From Bartonella sp. HY038 (GTDB lineage: Bacteria; Pseudomonadota; Alphaproteobacteria; Rhizobiales; Rhizobiaceae), in assembly GCF_014117425.1 (NCBI RefSeq), contig NZ_CP059725.1:620001-684000 (forward strand): a DNA stretch of 64,000 nt, in the 5' to 3' direction. Below are positions 1 to 8,598 of this stretch, in pieces; position 1 is the stretch's first letter, and each line of letters begins with the position of its first letter. A program made the position numbers and the translations under genes. Below the pieces are notes generated by a model that was not told the origin of the DNA, did no database searches, and saw only the letters and a program-made list of their open reading frames with translations.

Positions 1-1202
1 TTGAATACGAATGGTCTTGCAATCACTGTTGGTGATGGCTCAACAGCTCTTAGCGCAACTGGTCTTACAATTGCTAGTGGTCCAAGTGTGACAACATCAG
101 GTATTGATGCTGCAGCTAAGAAAGTAACTAATCTTGCTGATGCAACCTTATCAGAAACTTCAACAGATGCAGTAACTGGTAAGCAATTGAATGAAACCAA
201 TACCAATTTGGCAACGACGAATACTAATCTTGATACAACCAATGCAAATTTGGCAACGACCAATAGCAATGTAACTGCGCTTAATAGCAAGGTTAATGAC
301 CATGCTACAAATATTAACGCAGCACTTGGCAGTGGTGATATTACAGATGGTACAGCGCCAAGCTTTAGCATTCAAGGCGTTGTAAAGAACAGCGTTGCTG
401 CTGCATTATCTGCAGCTGATAGCGCAATCACGACCAATAAGGATAATATTGCAACCAACACCACTAATATTGCAACAAATTCTACTGATATTGCTAGCCT
501 TCAAGCCAATGCTTTACAATATAGCGGCGGTGTATTTTCGGCGACCCGTAATGGTTCAGCTCAAAAAATTACTGGCGTTGCCAATGGTACTGCTGATAGT
601 GACGCGGTAAATTATGGTCAGTTAAGTGATGCAATCAGCGGCGCTTCTTGGAGCCTTTCCGTTGGTGGTGAAAATTCTACCAAGATTGGTAATGGTGCAA
701 CCGTTGATTTTAGTGCTGGTAACTCTGGTAATTTGTTGGTTACAAAAGGAACAGACAACAACAATATCAGCTTTGAACTTGCAGAAAATATTGATGTAAG
801 CAGTGTTAAAGCCGGTAATTCTTTATTGAATACGAATGGTCTTGCAATCACTGTTGGTGATGGCTCAACAGCTCTTAGCGCAACTGGTCTTACAATTGCT
901 AGTGGTCCAAGTGTGACAACATCAGGTATTGATGCTGCAGCTAAGAAAGTAACTAATCTTGCTGATGCAACCTTATCAGAAACTTCAACAGATGCAGTAA
1001 CTGGTAAGCAATTGAATGAAACCAATACCAATTTGGCAACGACGAATACTAATCTTGATACAACCAATGCAAATTTGGCAACGACCAATAGCAATGTAAC
1101 TGCGCTTAATAGCAAGGTTAATGACCATGCTACAAATATTAACGCAGCACTTGGTAGTGGTGATATTACAGATGGTACAGCGCCAAGCTTTAGCATTCAA
1201 GG
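1..1202 (+). repeat. Near-identical 377-bp direct repeats, 825 bp apart, in the adhesin stalk
   Basis: Bases 1-377 match 826-1202 at every position except 330 (C) against 1155 (T). The offset of 825 bp is 275 codons, so the repeat is in frame. The substitution is silent (both GGC and GGT are Gly). The left copy may extend beyond the window start. Such near-identity implies recent duplication or gene conversion and allows stalk length to change by recombination. Confidence 0.97.
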
Positions 1203-2814
1203 GACAGCTTATGACAATGTAAGTTCAGCTTTTAGCGGTGTTGATACAAGTTTAAATGCAATTAAGGGGCAGATTAATAGTATAGACACAGATGCACTTA
1301 AATGGGATACGACGATAAATGCGTTTAATGCTTCTCGCAATAATGACAATGGTGAAGCAACAGCTAGTAAAATCACCAATGTTGCGGCAGGCGATATAAG
1401 CGCAACTTCAACTGATGTTATCAATGGTTCGCAATTATATTCGACCAATGAGAGTATAAACTCAGTTGCGAACCTTACGTCAAGCGCACTTGGTGGCGGC
1501 GCTGATCTTGCTAATGGTGTGTTGCCAAGCTTTCAGATTTCAACCATCGTTGCTAATGATGCGCGGATGTTGCGTTCTGGTTCATTAGTTTCGACTTATG
1601 ATAGTGTTGACAGTGCATTAACTCAGTTGGATACCAACATTAATGTCGTAAATGATAAGGTGGAAGCAGTTAGTAGCGATGTAAGCAATCTTAGTTCCAA
1701 TGCATTGCTTTGGAATGATACAGCAGGTGCTTTTAACGCAGGCCGTACAGTTGATGGTGAAGTAACCAAGAGTAAAATAACGAATATTGCAGATGGGTCA
1801 TTGGAGGAAAATTCTAGTGATGCAGTAACTGGTGGACAACTTTATTCATCAAATAGTCAGATAGCAAGTTTCCTTGGTGCTGGTGCATCCTTTGTTAATG
1901 GTACTTGGACCGCTCCTAATTTTTTGATTAGTCAAATTGATACAAGCGGCAATAAGACCACCGCAAATTATGGAAATGTTGGTGATGCCCTTACTGGCGT
2001 TAGCAGTAGTATTGATAATGTTAACCAACGTGTCAGTGATGTGCAAAGCCAAATAGATAATATGGGTCCAGATGAGGATGCCTTGCGTTATGACGAAAGT
2101 GCTGGAGGTTATGATGCCGGATCCAAGAATAACCAACCAAATAAGATTGTTAATGTAGAAAATGGTACAATCGCTCAAAACTCAAAAGATGCAGTAAATG
2201 GTGGACAGCTTTGGGATACTAATCAAAGGATTGACCAAATTCAAAGTAACGTCAATGATGTGGCAACTAATGCTGTAACCTATGATAAGGACGAAAATGG
2301 TAATAAAACCAATTCAATTAGTCTGAAAGGAGCTGATGCCAGTAAGCCAGTCGTTATAAATAATGTGGCAGATGGTAAGATTGAGAAAGATTCAAAGCAG
2401 GCGGTAAATGGTGGTCAGCTTTATGATTATACTAAGGAGCAAATGCAAGTCACACTTAATGACTCCAAAGCTTATACTGATCAAAGAATTGAAAGCATGA
2501 CTCAGAATTCGGTTGAACAAGCTAATTATTATACCGATGCTAAGTTTAATCAGCTCAATGGTAGTATTAATGATGTTCGTAAAGAAGCACGACAAGCTGC
2601 CGCTATCGGACTTGCAGCCTCTAGCTTACGTTTTGATTCAACCCCTGGCAAGATAAGTATTGCAGCCGGTGGTGGCTTCTGGAAGAGTGAAGGTGCTTTT
2701 GCAGTAGGTGCTGGCTATACATCTGAAACAGGTAAAGTACGCGCTAATGTTACAGCTACATCTGCCGGTGGTGATTTTGGTGTCGGTGCCGGTGTTAGCT
2801 TCACGTTGAATTAA
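1..2814 (+). CDS. Trimeric autotransporter adhesin (YadA/BadA type), 5' end outside window
   Basis: Type Vc secreted surface adhesin. The reading frame is open from the first base and ends in TAA, so only the C-terminal 937 or so residues are present. The last ~75 residues form a YadA-like membrane anchor: an AAIGLAASSL segment, then alternating beta strands ending in SFTLN. The upstream stalk is rich in Asn, Thr, Ser and Ala with TNTNLATTNTNL-like coiled-coil repeats. It carries seven neck motifs of the DAVNGGQL type (variants DAVTGKQL, DAVNYGQL, DVINGSQL, DAVTGGQL, DAVNGGQLW, QAVNGGQLY). Members of this family trimerise, pass the outer membrane through their own anchor and bind host matrix or other cells. 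Two ~377-bp blocks in the stalk are nearly identical (annotated separately). A terminator follows. The family assignment is firm; the ligand cannot be inferred. Confidence 0.95.
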   Translation: MNTNGLAITVGDGSTALSATGLTIASGPSVTTSGIDAAAKKVTNLADATLSETSTDAVTGKQLNETNTNLATTNTNLDTTNANLATTNSNVTALNSKVNDHATNINAALGSGDITDGTAPSFSIQGVVKNSVAAALSAADSAITTNKDNIATNTTNIATNSTDIASLQANALQYSGGVFSATRNGSAQKITGVANGTADSDAVNYGQLSDAISGASWSLSVGGENSTKIGNGATVDFSAGNSGNLLVTKGTDNNNISFELAENIDVSSVKAGNSLLNTNGLAITVGDGSTALSATGLTIASGPSVTTSGIDAAAKKVTNLADATLSETSTDAVTGKQLNETNTNLATTNTNLDTTNANLATTNSNVTALNSKVNDHATNINAALGSGDITDGTAPSFSIQGTAYDNVSSAFSGVDTSLNAIKGQINSIDTDALKWDTTINAFNASRNNDNGEATASKITNVAAGDISATSTDVINGSQLYSTNESINSVANLTSSALGGGADLANGVLPSFQISTIVANDARMLRSGSLVSTYDSVDSALTQLDTNINVVNDKVEAVSSDVSNLSSNALLWNDTAGAFNAGRTVDGEVTKSKITNIADGSLEENSSDAVTGGQLYSSNSQIASFLGAGASFVNGTWTAPNFLISQIDTSGNKTTANYGNVGDALTGVSSSIDNVNQRVSDVQSQIDNMGPDEDALRYDESAGGYDAGSKNNQPNKIVNVENGTIAQNSKDAVNGGQLWDTNQRIDQIQSNVNDVATNAVTYDKDENGNKTNSISLKGADASKPVVINNVADGKIEKDSKQAVNGGQLYDYTKEQMQVTLNDSKAYTDQRIESMTQNSVEQANYYTDAKFNQLNGSINDVRKEARQAAAIGLAASSLRFDSTPGKISIAAGGGFWKSEGAFAVGAGYTSETGKVRANVTATSAGGDFGVGAGVSFTLN

Positions 2815-2920
2815 CCGGTAACTGCAAAAATAAACCCTTGCCATATTGCGCTTAAATGTAGTTTGGCAAGGGCATAATGCATTAATTATTTTTGATGACA
2901 AAACATATATAATAAATTGG

Positions 2921-2952
2921 GCTATTGGGTAAATTAACCGATAGCTTTTTTT
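2921..2952 (+). terminator. Rho-independent terminator after the adhesin gene
   Basis: GCTATTGG (2921-2928) pairs with CCGATAGC (2938-2945), with one G-T wobble and a 9-nt loop, followed by seven T. A second inverted repeat without a T tract lies just upstream (CCCTTGCCA 2835-2843 / TGGCAAGGG 2864-2872). Confidence 0.75.
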
Positions 2953-3024
2953 AAAAATTTAATTAAGACGTGCTTACAATGAGCACTTTTTATTCAAAAA
3001 TATTCATCACTTTTGCTAAAGACA

Positions 3025-3948
3025 TTATTCTTGTAGTTGTATATTTTGATTTGCTTTCTTTTGTAATGGCTTTACCACATTGATCAAAATTTCGGCAAAT
3101 TGTTCATATTCCTTATCGCGAGGACTGCGTTCTCGCCAAAATAATGAAATGTCACGTTTAGGATGGCTATGTTTGAAGTTTAAAATTTTCAAATTTTTTA
3201 AATTGCTATCATCAATACAAGCAATTTGTGGAATAAGCGTTACGCCAAAATCGTTAGCAACTAATTGCAATAGCGTGGTAAGACTGGTTGCGCCATATTC
3301 TTGCAAATAATTATTGGCGCTGCAAATATCGAGCGCTTGATCACGTAAACAATGGCCTTCTTCAAGTAAAAGTAATTGTGTAATATCTATATCATCGACA
3401 TTATCTACGCCCTTATCGTAACGCTGCTCTTGTTTTGAGGTGCCAAGGTAAAACGGGTCAGAAAATAAGTGTTTAGATTTTACAGCATCTATAGGAAAAG
3501 GTTCGGCAGCCAGTGTCAAATCTAAATTGCCGATAGCTAATTCACTTGCTAATGTCGTTGTTTTCGCTTCATGTAATTCTAATGAAAGATTGGGGTAGTT
3601 TTGTTTGATTACAGGTAAAAGGCTAGGTAAGATATAAGGAGCAAGAGTGGGAATAATACCAATACGTAAAATCCCATGAAAGGGACCGCGATACAGCGAA
3701 GACATTTCATCAAGAGTTTTCACTTGCTTCAATATAGAACGAATAATCGGCAAAAAGTCACGTCCAGTAGTCGTTAATATAACGCCTTTTGGCATACGCT
3801 CAAAAAGTGGCAGGCCAATTGCTTTTTCCATTTCGGCAATTTGTACTGATAATGCTGGTTGTGATACTCCAACTTTATCAGCAGCGGCGCCAAAATGCCG
3901 AATTGTGGCTAAAGCTTCAAAATAGCGCATTTGTCTTATAGTAAACAT
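3025..3948 (-). CDS. oxyR: OxyR, LysR-family hydrogen peroxide sensor
   Basis: A 307-residue LysR-type regulator. Residues 1-60 form the winged helix-turn-helix (MRYFEALA ... SQPALSVQI). The effector domain holds the OxyR signature GHCLRDQALDIC with Cys200 and Cys209 nine residues apart, the same spacing as the Cys199/Cys208 redox pair of E. coli OxyR. By analogy a disulfide forms on peroxide exposure and activates catalase, peroxiredoxin and iron-storage genes. The gene is transcribed toward the adhesin and faces a 624-bp gene-free region. No catalase gene is adjacent, unlike many relatives where oxyR and katA are divergent, so its targets lie elsewhere. Confidence 0.9.
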   Translation of the reverse strand: MFTIRQMRYFEALATIRHFGAAADKVGVSQPALSVQIAEMEKAIGLPLFERMPKGVILTTTGRDFLPIIRSILKQVKTLDEMSSLYRGPFHGILRIGIIPTLAPYILPSLLPVIKQNYPNLSLELHEAKTTTLASELAIGNLDLTLAAEPFPIDAVKSKHLFSDPFYLGTSKQEQRYDKGVDNVDDIDITQLLLLEEGHCLRDQALDICSANNYLQEYGATSLTTLLQLVANDFGVTLIPQIACIDDSNLKNLKILNFKHSHPKRDISLFWRERSPRDKEYEQFAEILINVVKPLQKKANQNIQLQE

Positions 3949-4572
3949 AAATAATTCCCGATTGAATAGAATTTATTTATATGCAAAATATTATAAAATT
4001 AAATAAATTATTGATTTAATTAGAAATTAAATTAAATAAATTTTCTTTTTTATGCCTAATTTAGAAAGTATATTTAATTTTTAATTTTTTTATTAATCAA
4101 GATTCCTAATTAAATTAAACTAATTCCACTTTTACAAAGAAATATAAAGCATATACTGGTTTTTGATTGTTTTGTCCGCTTTGGCAGTCTTACAATTTAT
4201 TAGCTTAATTTTAAATACTCAAGCGCTTGATTAATGTTAAATTAATTAGTTTTCCGGCAAAATAATTTTTATTTGAATAATTTTTAATTTGGCAACGCAA
4301 TTTGCGCATTTAAATTAAATATATCATTCTTTCACTAAAGGTTGTAGCTGAAAACTTGATTAAAATTCTCCTAAATATGGTGGTTTTGTACAAAAAGAGT
4401 TATGCAAAGAGATATTTCACGCTTTACATAGGGTATTAGAATGGGTTTAGTAGGTTTGCTATTGTAAGGTTTCGGTTGGAAATATTATAAGCCATAAATG
4501 TGGCATCTTTGTCAGTAATATTTCATATATTGGCGCACTATGTAAACCCTAATTGGAAAGGATAATGCCAAC
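3949..4572. other. Gene-free AT-rich region between oxyR and etfB
   Basis: Extremely A/T-rich with short runs of AAATTAAATTAAATAAATT type around 4000-4090. No supported reading frame. It must hold the oxyR promoter on the reverse strand and the etfBA promoter. No clear palindromic operator was recognised. Confidence 0.6.
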
Positions 4573-5322
4573 ATGAAGGTTTTGGTCTGTGTGAAGCGTG
4601 TCGTTGATTATAATGTTAAAGTTCGCGTAAAAAGTGACGGTTCAGGTGTTGACCTTGCCAATGTTAAAATGTCGATGAATCCCTTTGATGAAATTGCAGT
4701 AGAAGAAGCGATCCGCCAAAAGGAAGCCGGGAATTTTAATGAAGTGGTTTTGGTGTCTGTCGGGCCGCAAGCTGCCCAAGATGTTTTGCGTACTGGTCTT
4801 GCTATGGGGGCAGATCGCGCCATTTTGGTTAAAACCGATAATGTTGTTGAACCATTAAATGTAGCTAAAGCGGTAAAGGCCGTAACGCAAAATGAAAAGC
4901 CTGATATGGTTTTTCTTGGCAAACAAGCAATTGATGATGATAGCAATCAAACCGGTCAAATGCTTGCTGCATTATTGGCATGGCCGCAAGCAACCTTTGC
5001 TTCAAAATTGGAAATGGCTGGTGATAAGGCAATTGTTAGCCGCGAAGTTGATAGCGGTATTGAAACAATTGCAGTGACGCTGCCTGCCGTTTTAACGGTC
5101 GATCTTCGTTTGAATGAGCCGCGCTATGCTTCCCTTCCTAATATTATGAAGGCGAAGAAAAAGACAATTGATGAATTGAGTCTTGAAGAACTTGGTGTTG
5201 ATGCAAGCCCACGTCTAAGCGTTTTAAAAGTTGAAGAGCCGCAGGGGCGCAAAGCAGGTATTAAGGTTGCAAGCGCTGAAGAGTTGGTAGCTAAACTTAA
5301 AAATGAAGCCGGAATTTTTTAA
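4573..5322 (+). CDS. etfB: Electron transfer flavoprotein beta subunit
   Basis: A 249-residue EtfB that, with EtfA, forms the FAD/AMP-containing heterodimer passing electrons from acyl-CoA and other dehydrogenases to ETF-ubiquinone oxidoreductase. It begins [14 protein letters not shown] and contains the family motif region [15 protein letters not shown]; length is normal. The start follows a purine-rich GGAAAGGA site about ten bases upstream. It is the first gene of a two-gene operon: etfA starts 13 bp after its stop codon. Confidence 0.95.
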   Translation: MKVLVCVKRVVDYNVKVRVKSDGSGVDLANVKMSMNPFDEIAVEEAIRQKEAGNFNEVVLVSVGPQAAQDVLRTGLAMGADRAILVKTDNVVEPLNVAKAVKAVTQNEKPDMVFLGKQAIDDDSNQTGQMLAALLAWPQATFASKLEMAGDKAIVSREVDSGIETIAVTLPAVLTVDLRLNEPRYASLPNIMKAKKKTIDELSLEELGVDASPRLSVLKVEEPQGRKAGIKVASAEELVAKLKNEAGIF

Positions 5323-5335
5323 GGAAGGGATGAAA

Positions 5336-6268
5336 ATGGCAATTCTTATTTTAGCTGAACATGATAATGTGAACCTTTCCGAACAAACGGCAAAGACATT
5401 GCTTGCAGCGCAAAAAATCGGCGGAGATATTGATATTTTAATTGCTGGGCATAATGTTGGTAATATTGCCGCTGCTGCTGCAAAGTTATCTGGGGTTAGA
5501 GCTGTATTGGTAGGGGATGCTCCCCATCTTGAGCACCAATTGGCAGAGCCTGTTGCCGATCTCATGCTATCGCGCAGCAATTTTTATGATTATTTGCTGA
5601 GCCCTGCAACATCTCGGGGTAAAAATATATTACCGCGCGTTGCCGCCTTGCTTGATGTGATGCAGATTTCAGACATTGTAGAAGTGGTTGATAGTAGCAC
5701 ATTTAAGCGCCCCATCTATGCTGGCAACGCTGTTGAGACGGTAAAAAGCAGTGAGGATAAAAAGGTTATCACTGTGCGCACAACGGCGTTTAGTGGTGCT
5801 GTAGAAGAAAACGGTAATGCCAGAATTGAAGCCGTTGAAGTGCCGGAAGATAAAGGCTTATCGCAGTTTATCAAGGCTGATGTTACTGCCAATGAGCGGC
5901 CTGAACTCACCTCTGCTAAAGTGATTGTGTCAGGTGGACGTGCCTTTGGTTCAGAAGAACATTTCATGCAGCTTTTATTGCCGCTTGCTGATAAATTAGG
6001 CGCTGCGATTGGTGCAAGTCGTGCGGCGGTTGATGCAGGCTATGCCCCTAATGATTGGCAGGTTGGCCAAACTGGTAAGGTGGTTGCACCTGCACTTTAC
6101 ATTGCCATTGGCATTTCTGGCGCAATTCAGCATTTGGCTGGTATGAAAGATTCAGGCATTATTGTTGCTATTAACAAGGACGAAGAAGCACCGATCATGC
6201 AGATCGCAGATTACGCTTTGGTTGGTGACTTATTTGATATTGTACCAAAGCTAAATGACCTACTCTAA
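5336..6268 (+). CDS. etfA: Electron transfer flavoprotein alpha subunit
   Basis: A 310-residue FAD-binding EtfA. The C-terminal domain carries VSGGRAFGS, GASRAAVDAGYAPND and the QVGQTGKVVAPALYIAIG flavin-binding region. An earlier in-frame start at 5303 would overlap etfB, but AAGGAAGGG at 5321-5329 sits six bases before ATG 5336, so the later start MAILILAEHD is preferred. It completes the etfBA operon. The 3-hydroxybutyryl-CoA dehydrogenase gene that often follows in related genomes is not here. Confidence 0.95.
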   Translation: MAILILAEHDNVNLSEQTAKTLLAAQKIGGDIDILIAGHNVGNIAAAAAKLSGVRAVLVGDAPHLEHQLAEPVADLMLSRSNFYDYLLSPATSRGKNILPRVAALLDVMQISDIVEVVDSSTFKRPIYAGNAVETVKSSEDKKVITVRTTAFSGAVEENGNARIEAVEVPEDKGLSQFIKADVTANERPELTSAKVIVSGGRAFGSEEHFMQLLLPLADKLGAAIGASRAAVDAGYAPNDWQVGQTGKVVAPALYIAIGISGAIQHLAGMKDSGIIVAINKDEEAPIMQIADYALVGDLFDIVPKLNDLL

Positions 6269-6287
6269 GCTTTAACCCATTTTAGCT

Positions 6288-6322
6288 CTTTGGAAAGCGT
6301 ATCAAAATCACGCTTTCCAAAG
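6288..6322 (+). terminator. Hairpin downstream of etfA
   Basis: Perfect 12-bp inverted repeat: CTTTGGAAAGCG (6288-6299) with CGCTTTCCAAAG (6311-6322), 11-nt loop. Only a weak T-rich tail follows, so it may end transcription inefficiently or stabilise the 3' end of the mRNA. Confidence 0.6.
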
Positions 6323-6393
6323 CAGTATCTATTTTCCATATTAAAAAAAATAATTGGAATTTAATAAAGGCGTTGATTGCCAGACATTATTTC

Positions 6394-6768
6394 TTAAACT
6401 TGTGGTAAGTTTTCCTTCATGGTTAAATGATAGCCGTCATAGATATCGACATCTTCAATAGTGCAGCCATCATAAATAAGTGTTTGCCAATTTGAAATAA
6501 CCCACTCTTTATTAATTGCAAAAATTCTGCTTTCAAAGCCTTCGATTTTCCTTTTGGTAAAAGCCTCTTTGGGAAAAACAAAGGGTACTTTTTTGCCAGC
6601 ATGATAGCCAGTGGTAACGATCAAGCCCAGTGGGTATTCGTCATAAGATGTTTCATATATCATAAAATCTACGCGGTTTTCATAGGGATATTGGCCCTTT
6701 AATCGAAAAATTGTGCCGGGCCATAATATCATTTCCTCATAATCTAAAAGCTTGCTCAATGACTTCAT
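6394..6768 (-). CDS. Probable Imm45-family orphan immunity protein
   Basis: A 124-residue soluble protein resembling Imm45-type immunity proteins of polymorphic toxin systems as I recall them: an early PGTIFRLKGQYPYENRVDF segment, then LGLIVTTGYHAGKK, and EWVISNWQTLIYDGCTIEDV near the C-terminus. Immunity proteins of this class neutralise a cognate toxin from a neighbouring cell. No toxin gene lies nearby, so it would be an orphan. The ribosome-binding site is poor (AAAAGG directly before the ATG). The family call rests on motif memory, not on a search. Confidence 0.55.
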   Translation of the reverse strand: MKSLSKLLDYEEMILWPGTIFRLKGQYPYENRVDFMIYETSYDEYPLGLIVTTGYHAGKKVPFVFPKEAFTKRKIEGFESRIFAINKEWVISNWQTLIYDGCTIEDVDIYDGYHLTMKENLPQV

Positions 6769-7144
6769 ACCTTTTCTGGTGCATGTATGATTGTTCTATA
6801 ATTGTTTGGACGCGTTATTTAAAGTCATGCATTGCGTGAAATTCGAAGGGTGGCGTTTTAATGCTTTTGCAAAGCAATTGTGATTACGGCAAGCTAAAGC
6901 TAGCCGTTTAATTTAGGATTGTCATCAATAATAATACCACAATTCTTATTGACAATTTTGTTCCGCGTCGCACGGCATTCTTTTTAGCTTCTCTTTCATT
7001 GTTCATAAATTTAAAAAAACATGTGTTCGTTAAAAAAATACTATCTTCCCTCTTGCCAAAAGAAAATTCATGTCATAAAAACGTTATGTTATTTTATAAC
7101 ATTTAGTTTGTGGAAAAATTTTGTTCATGAAAGAGGCTTGGTTT
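6769..7144. other. Intergenic region upstream of zinT
   Basis: No supported gene. It contains the promoter region of the reverse-strand immunity-like gene and of zinT, including the palindrome at 7086-7102. Confidence 0.6.
7086..7102 (+). promoter_or_regulatory. Candidate Zur-binding palindrome upstream of zinT
   Basis: Perfect 7-3-7 inverted repeat ATGTTAT-TTT-ATAACAT, ending 42 bp before the zinT start. Its size, composition and position in front of a zinc-starvation gene fit a Zur operator. It shares the core ATGTTATT with the palindrome upstream of the zigA-type GTPase at 40667-40686. Confidence 0.6.
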
Positions 7145-7849
7145 ATGTCTGATATTATTTCAAAATGCGTGGGTGCATTTGGTGCAACAGCACTTCTTTT
7201 AACTCCAGTTGCTAGTTTTGCAAATAGTGGCGCGCAGCAGGTTGCCGCCGCAGAACATGATCACGCCCATGAACATTCGCACGCCCACGCCCATGATGAA
7301 GAGCACGGCCACAGTGATCCAATTTATAAGGGCTATTTTAAAGACGACCAAGTAAAGGCGCGCGAACTTACCGATTGGGATGGTGATTGGCAGTCCGTTT
7401 ATCCATATTTAATGGATGGCTCACTTGAATCTGTTTTAGAAGCTAAAGCAAAAAAAGGTCCGCAAACGATTGAGGAATATCGGGATTATTATAAAACTGG
7501 TTATAATACCGATATTAATCGCATTGTCATTGATGGCAGCAAAGTCACTTATTATAAAAACGACAAACCTTATAGCGGTGAATATGCTAGCGATGGTCAT
7601 GAAATACTCACCTATAAAAAAGGCAATCGTGGTGTAAGGTTCATCTTTAAAAAGATATCTGGCGATGCTGATGCACCACAATTCATCCAATTTAGTGATC
7701 ATGGTATTTTCCCAGCTAAGGCTGAACATTATCATCTTTACATGGGTAATGACCGCGCTGAATTGCTAAAGGAAATGGACCATTGGCCAACCTATTATCG
7801 CTCGTCATTAAATGCCAAGCAAATTGCTGATGAAATGCTTGCCCACTAA
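7145..7849 (+). CDS. zinT: ZinT, periplasmic zinc-binding protein
   Basis: A 234-residue exported protein of the ZinT/YodA family, which buffers periplasmic zinc and hands it to the ZnuABC importer under scarcity. A signal peptide ends around PVASFA. A His/Asp/Glu-rich metal-loading stretch follows (HDHAHEHSHAHAHDEEHGH, roughly residues 39-57). The ZinT domain then runs from YFKDDQV through the conserved WDGDWQSVYPYL and the C-terminal KAEHYHLYMGND region with its metal-binding histidines. ATG 7145 is chosen over 7121 because AGAGG lies eight bases before it. No znu genes are adjacent. Regulation by Zur is inferred from the upstream palindrome. Confidence 0.93.
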   Translation: MSDIISKCVGAFGATALLLTPVASFANSGAQQVAAAEHDHAHEHSHAHAHDEEHGHSDPIYKGYFKDDQVKARELTDWDGDWQSVYPYLMDGSLESVLEAKAKKGPQTIEEYRDYYKTGYNTDINRIVIDGSKVTYYKNDKPYSGEYASDGHEILTYKKGNRGVRFIFKKISGDADAPQFIQFSDHGIFPAKAEHYHLYMGNDRAELLKEMDHWPTYYRSSLNAKQIADEMLAH

Positions 7850-7902
7850 AATTGTTAAGCTGATTTAAAAGTTTTCCGATCATGATCATTCCCATGATCG
7901 GC

Positions 7903-7964
7903 GCGCGCCAGAATGTTTATGTATAAGCTCCAATTTATCACACCTATTCTGGCGCGCTTTTTTT
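7903..7964 (+). terminator. Rho-independent terminator after zinT
   Basis: Perfect 12-bp stem GCGCGCCAGAAT (7903-7914) / ATTCTGGCGCGC (7946-7957) followed by seven T. A second perfect 9-bp inverted repeat CCGATCATG / CATGATCGG (7876-7901) lies just ahead of it. Confidence 0.85.
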
Positions 7965-8035
7965 GTTTAAAAATTAAATAGTGATAGTTAAACTGCTCTA
8001 TCAAAAATATTGGCTTTAGGGCCAGGACCTATTAA

Positions 8036-8474
8036 TTAGCATTGGTAAAAAATTTTGATTTTGTTGACGATGTCTTTATATGGGCTCATATAAAACCGAC
8101 ATATATTTAACCGAAATTCTAAACACCAATTGAAATCTCGGTCTGTTAACCAAACGCGGTAAGCATTATTAAAATGCTCTTGAAGTTCCTTCATGATATC
8201 ATAGCAATTACCACCAAAGTAACCTTCTTGCAGCTCACCTAGTTAAATAAACATAGCCATAAATAATTAAGCTTTTTCTTATGTTACTTAACCATTTACC
8301 AATATTTTGATCGCCACGTTCGAAAATGATGGGTATAGATTTTTGGCTATTTATATAACTAAATTCCCAAGGAAAATTATTACCCAGTTTTTGATCTAGC
8401 TTTTGCTTATACAATTTGTTTTAAAAATGCTTAGTTGCTTTTTGGGGTACAGATAGCGCCACCATCTTTTTCAT
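8036..8474 (-). pseudogene. Decayed gene of unknown function (one in-frame stop, one frameshift)
   Basis: On the reverse strand a coding stretch starts at ATG 8474 (MKKMVALSVPQKATKHF), meets TAA at 8421-8423 and continues in the same frame (NKLYKQKLDQKLGNNFPWEF ... FERGDQNIGKWLSN). It then shifts frame near 8240 into GELQEGYFGGNCYDIMKELQ ... YRVWLTDRDFNWCLEFRLNI and ends at TAA 8036-8038. Amino-acid composition is protein-like throughout, giving an ancestral product of about 145 residues. I do not recognise the family. It lies 1.3 kb from the Imm45-like gene on the same strand and could be a relic of the same toxin/immunity class; that link is inference. Confidence 0.65.
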
Positions 8475-8598
8475 TTGCAATTATATGTAAGATTTTAAAA
8501 TACTTTTTTTTTTATTTGCGCAGTGGTTTTTTGTCTTTATAAGATTAAATAGTTTATTCAATTTAAGACTGCAACGCAAATTTCAATCAAGGCTAAAA

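Noticed and set aside
160-1200. Two identical 71-residue reverse-strand frames and a 192-residue one opposite the adhesin
   Set aside because: They arise because the duplicated adhesin repeats lack stops on the other strand; composition is not protein-like and the forward frame is a clear adhesin.
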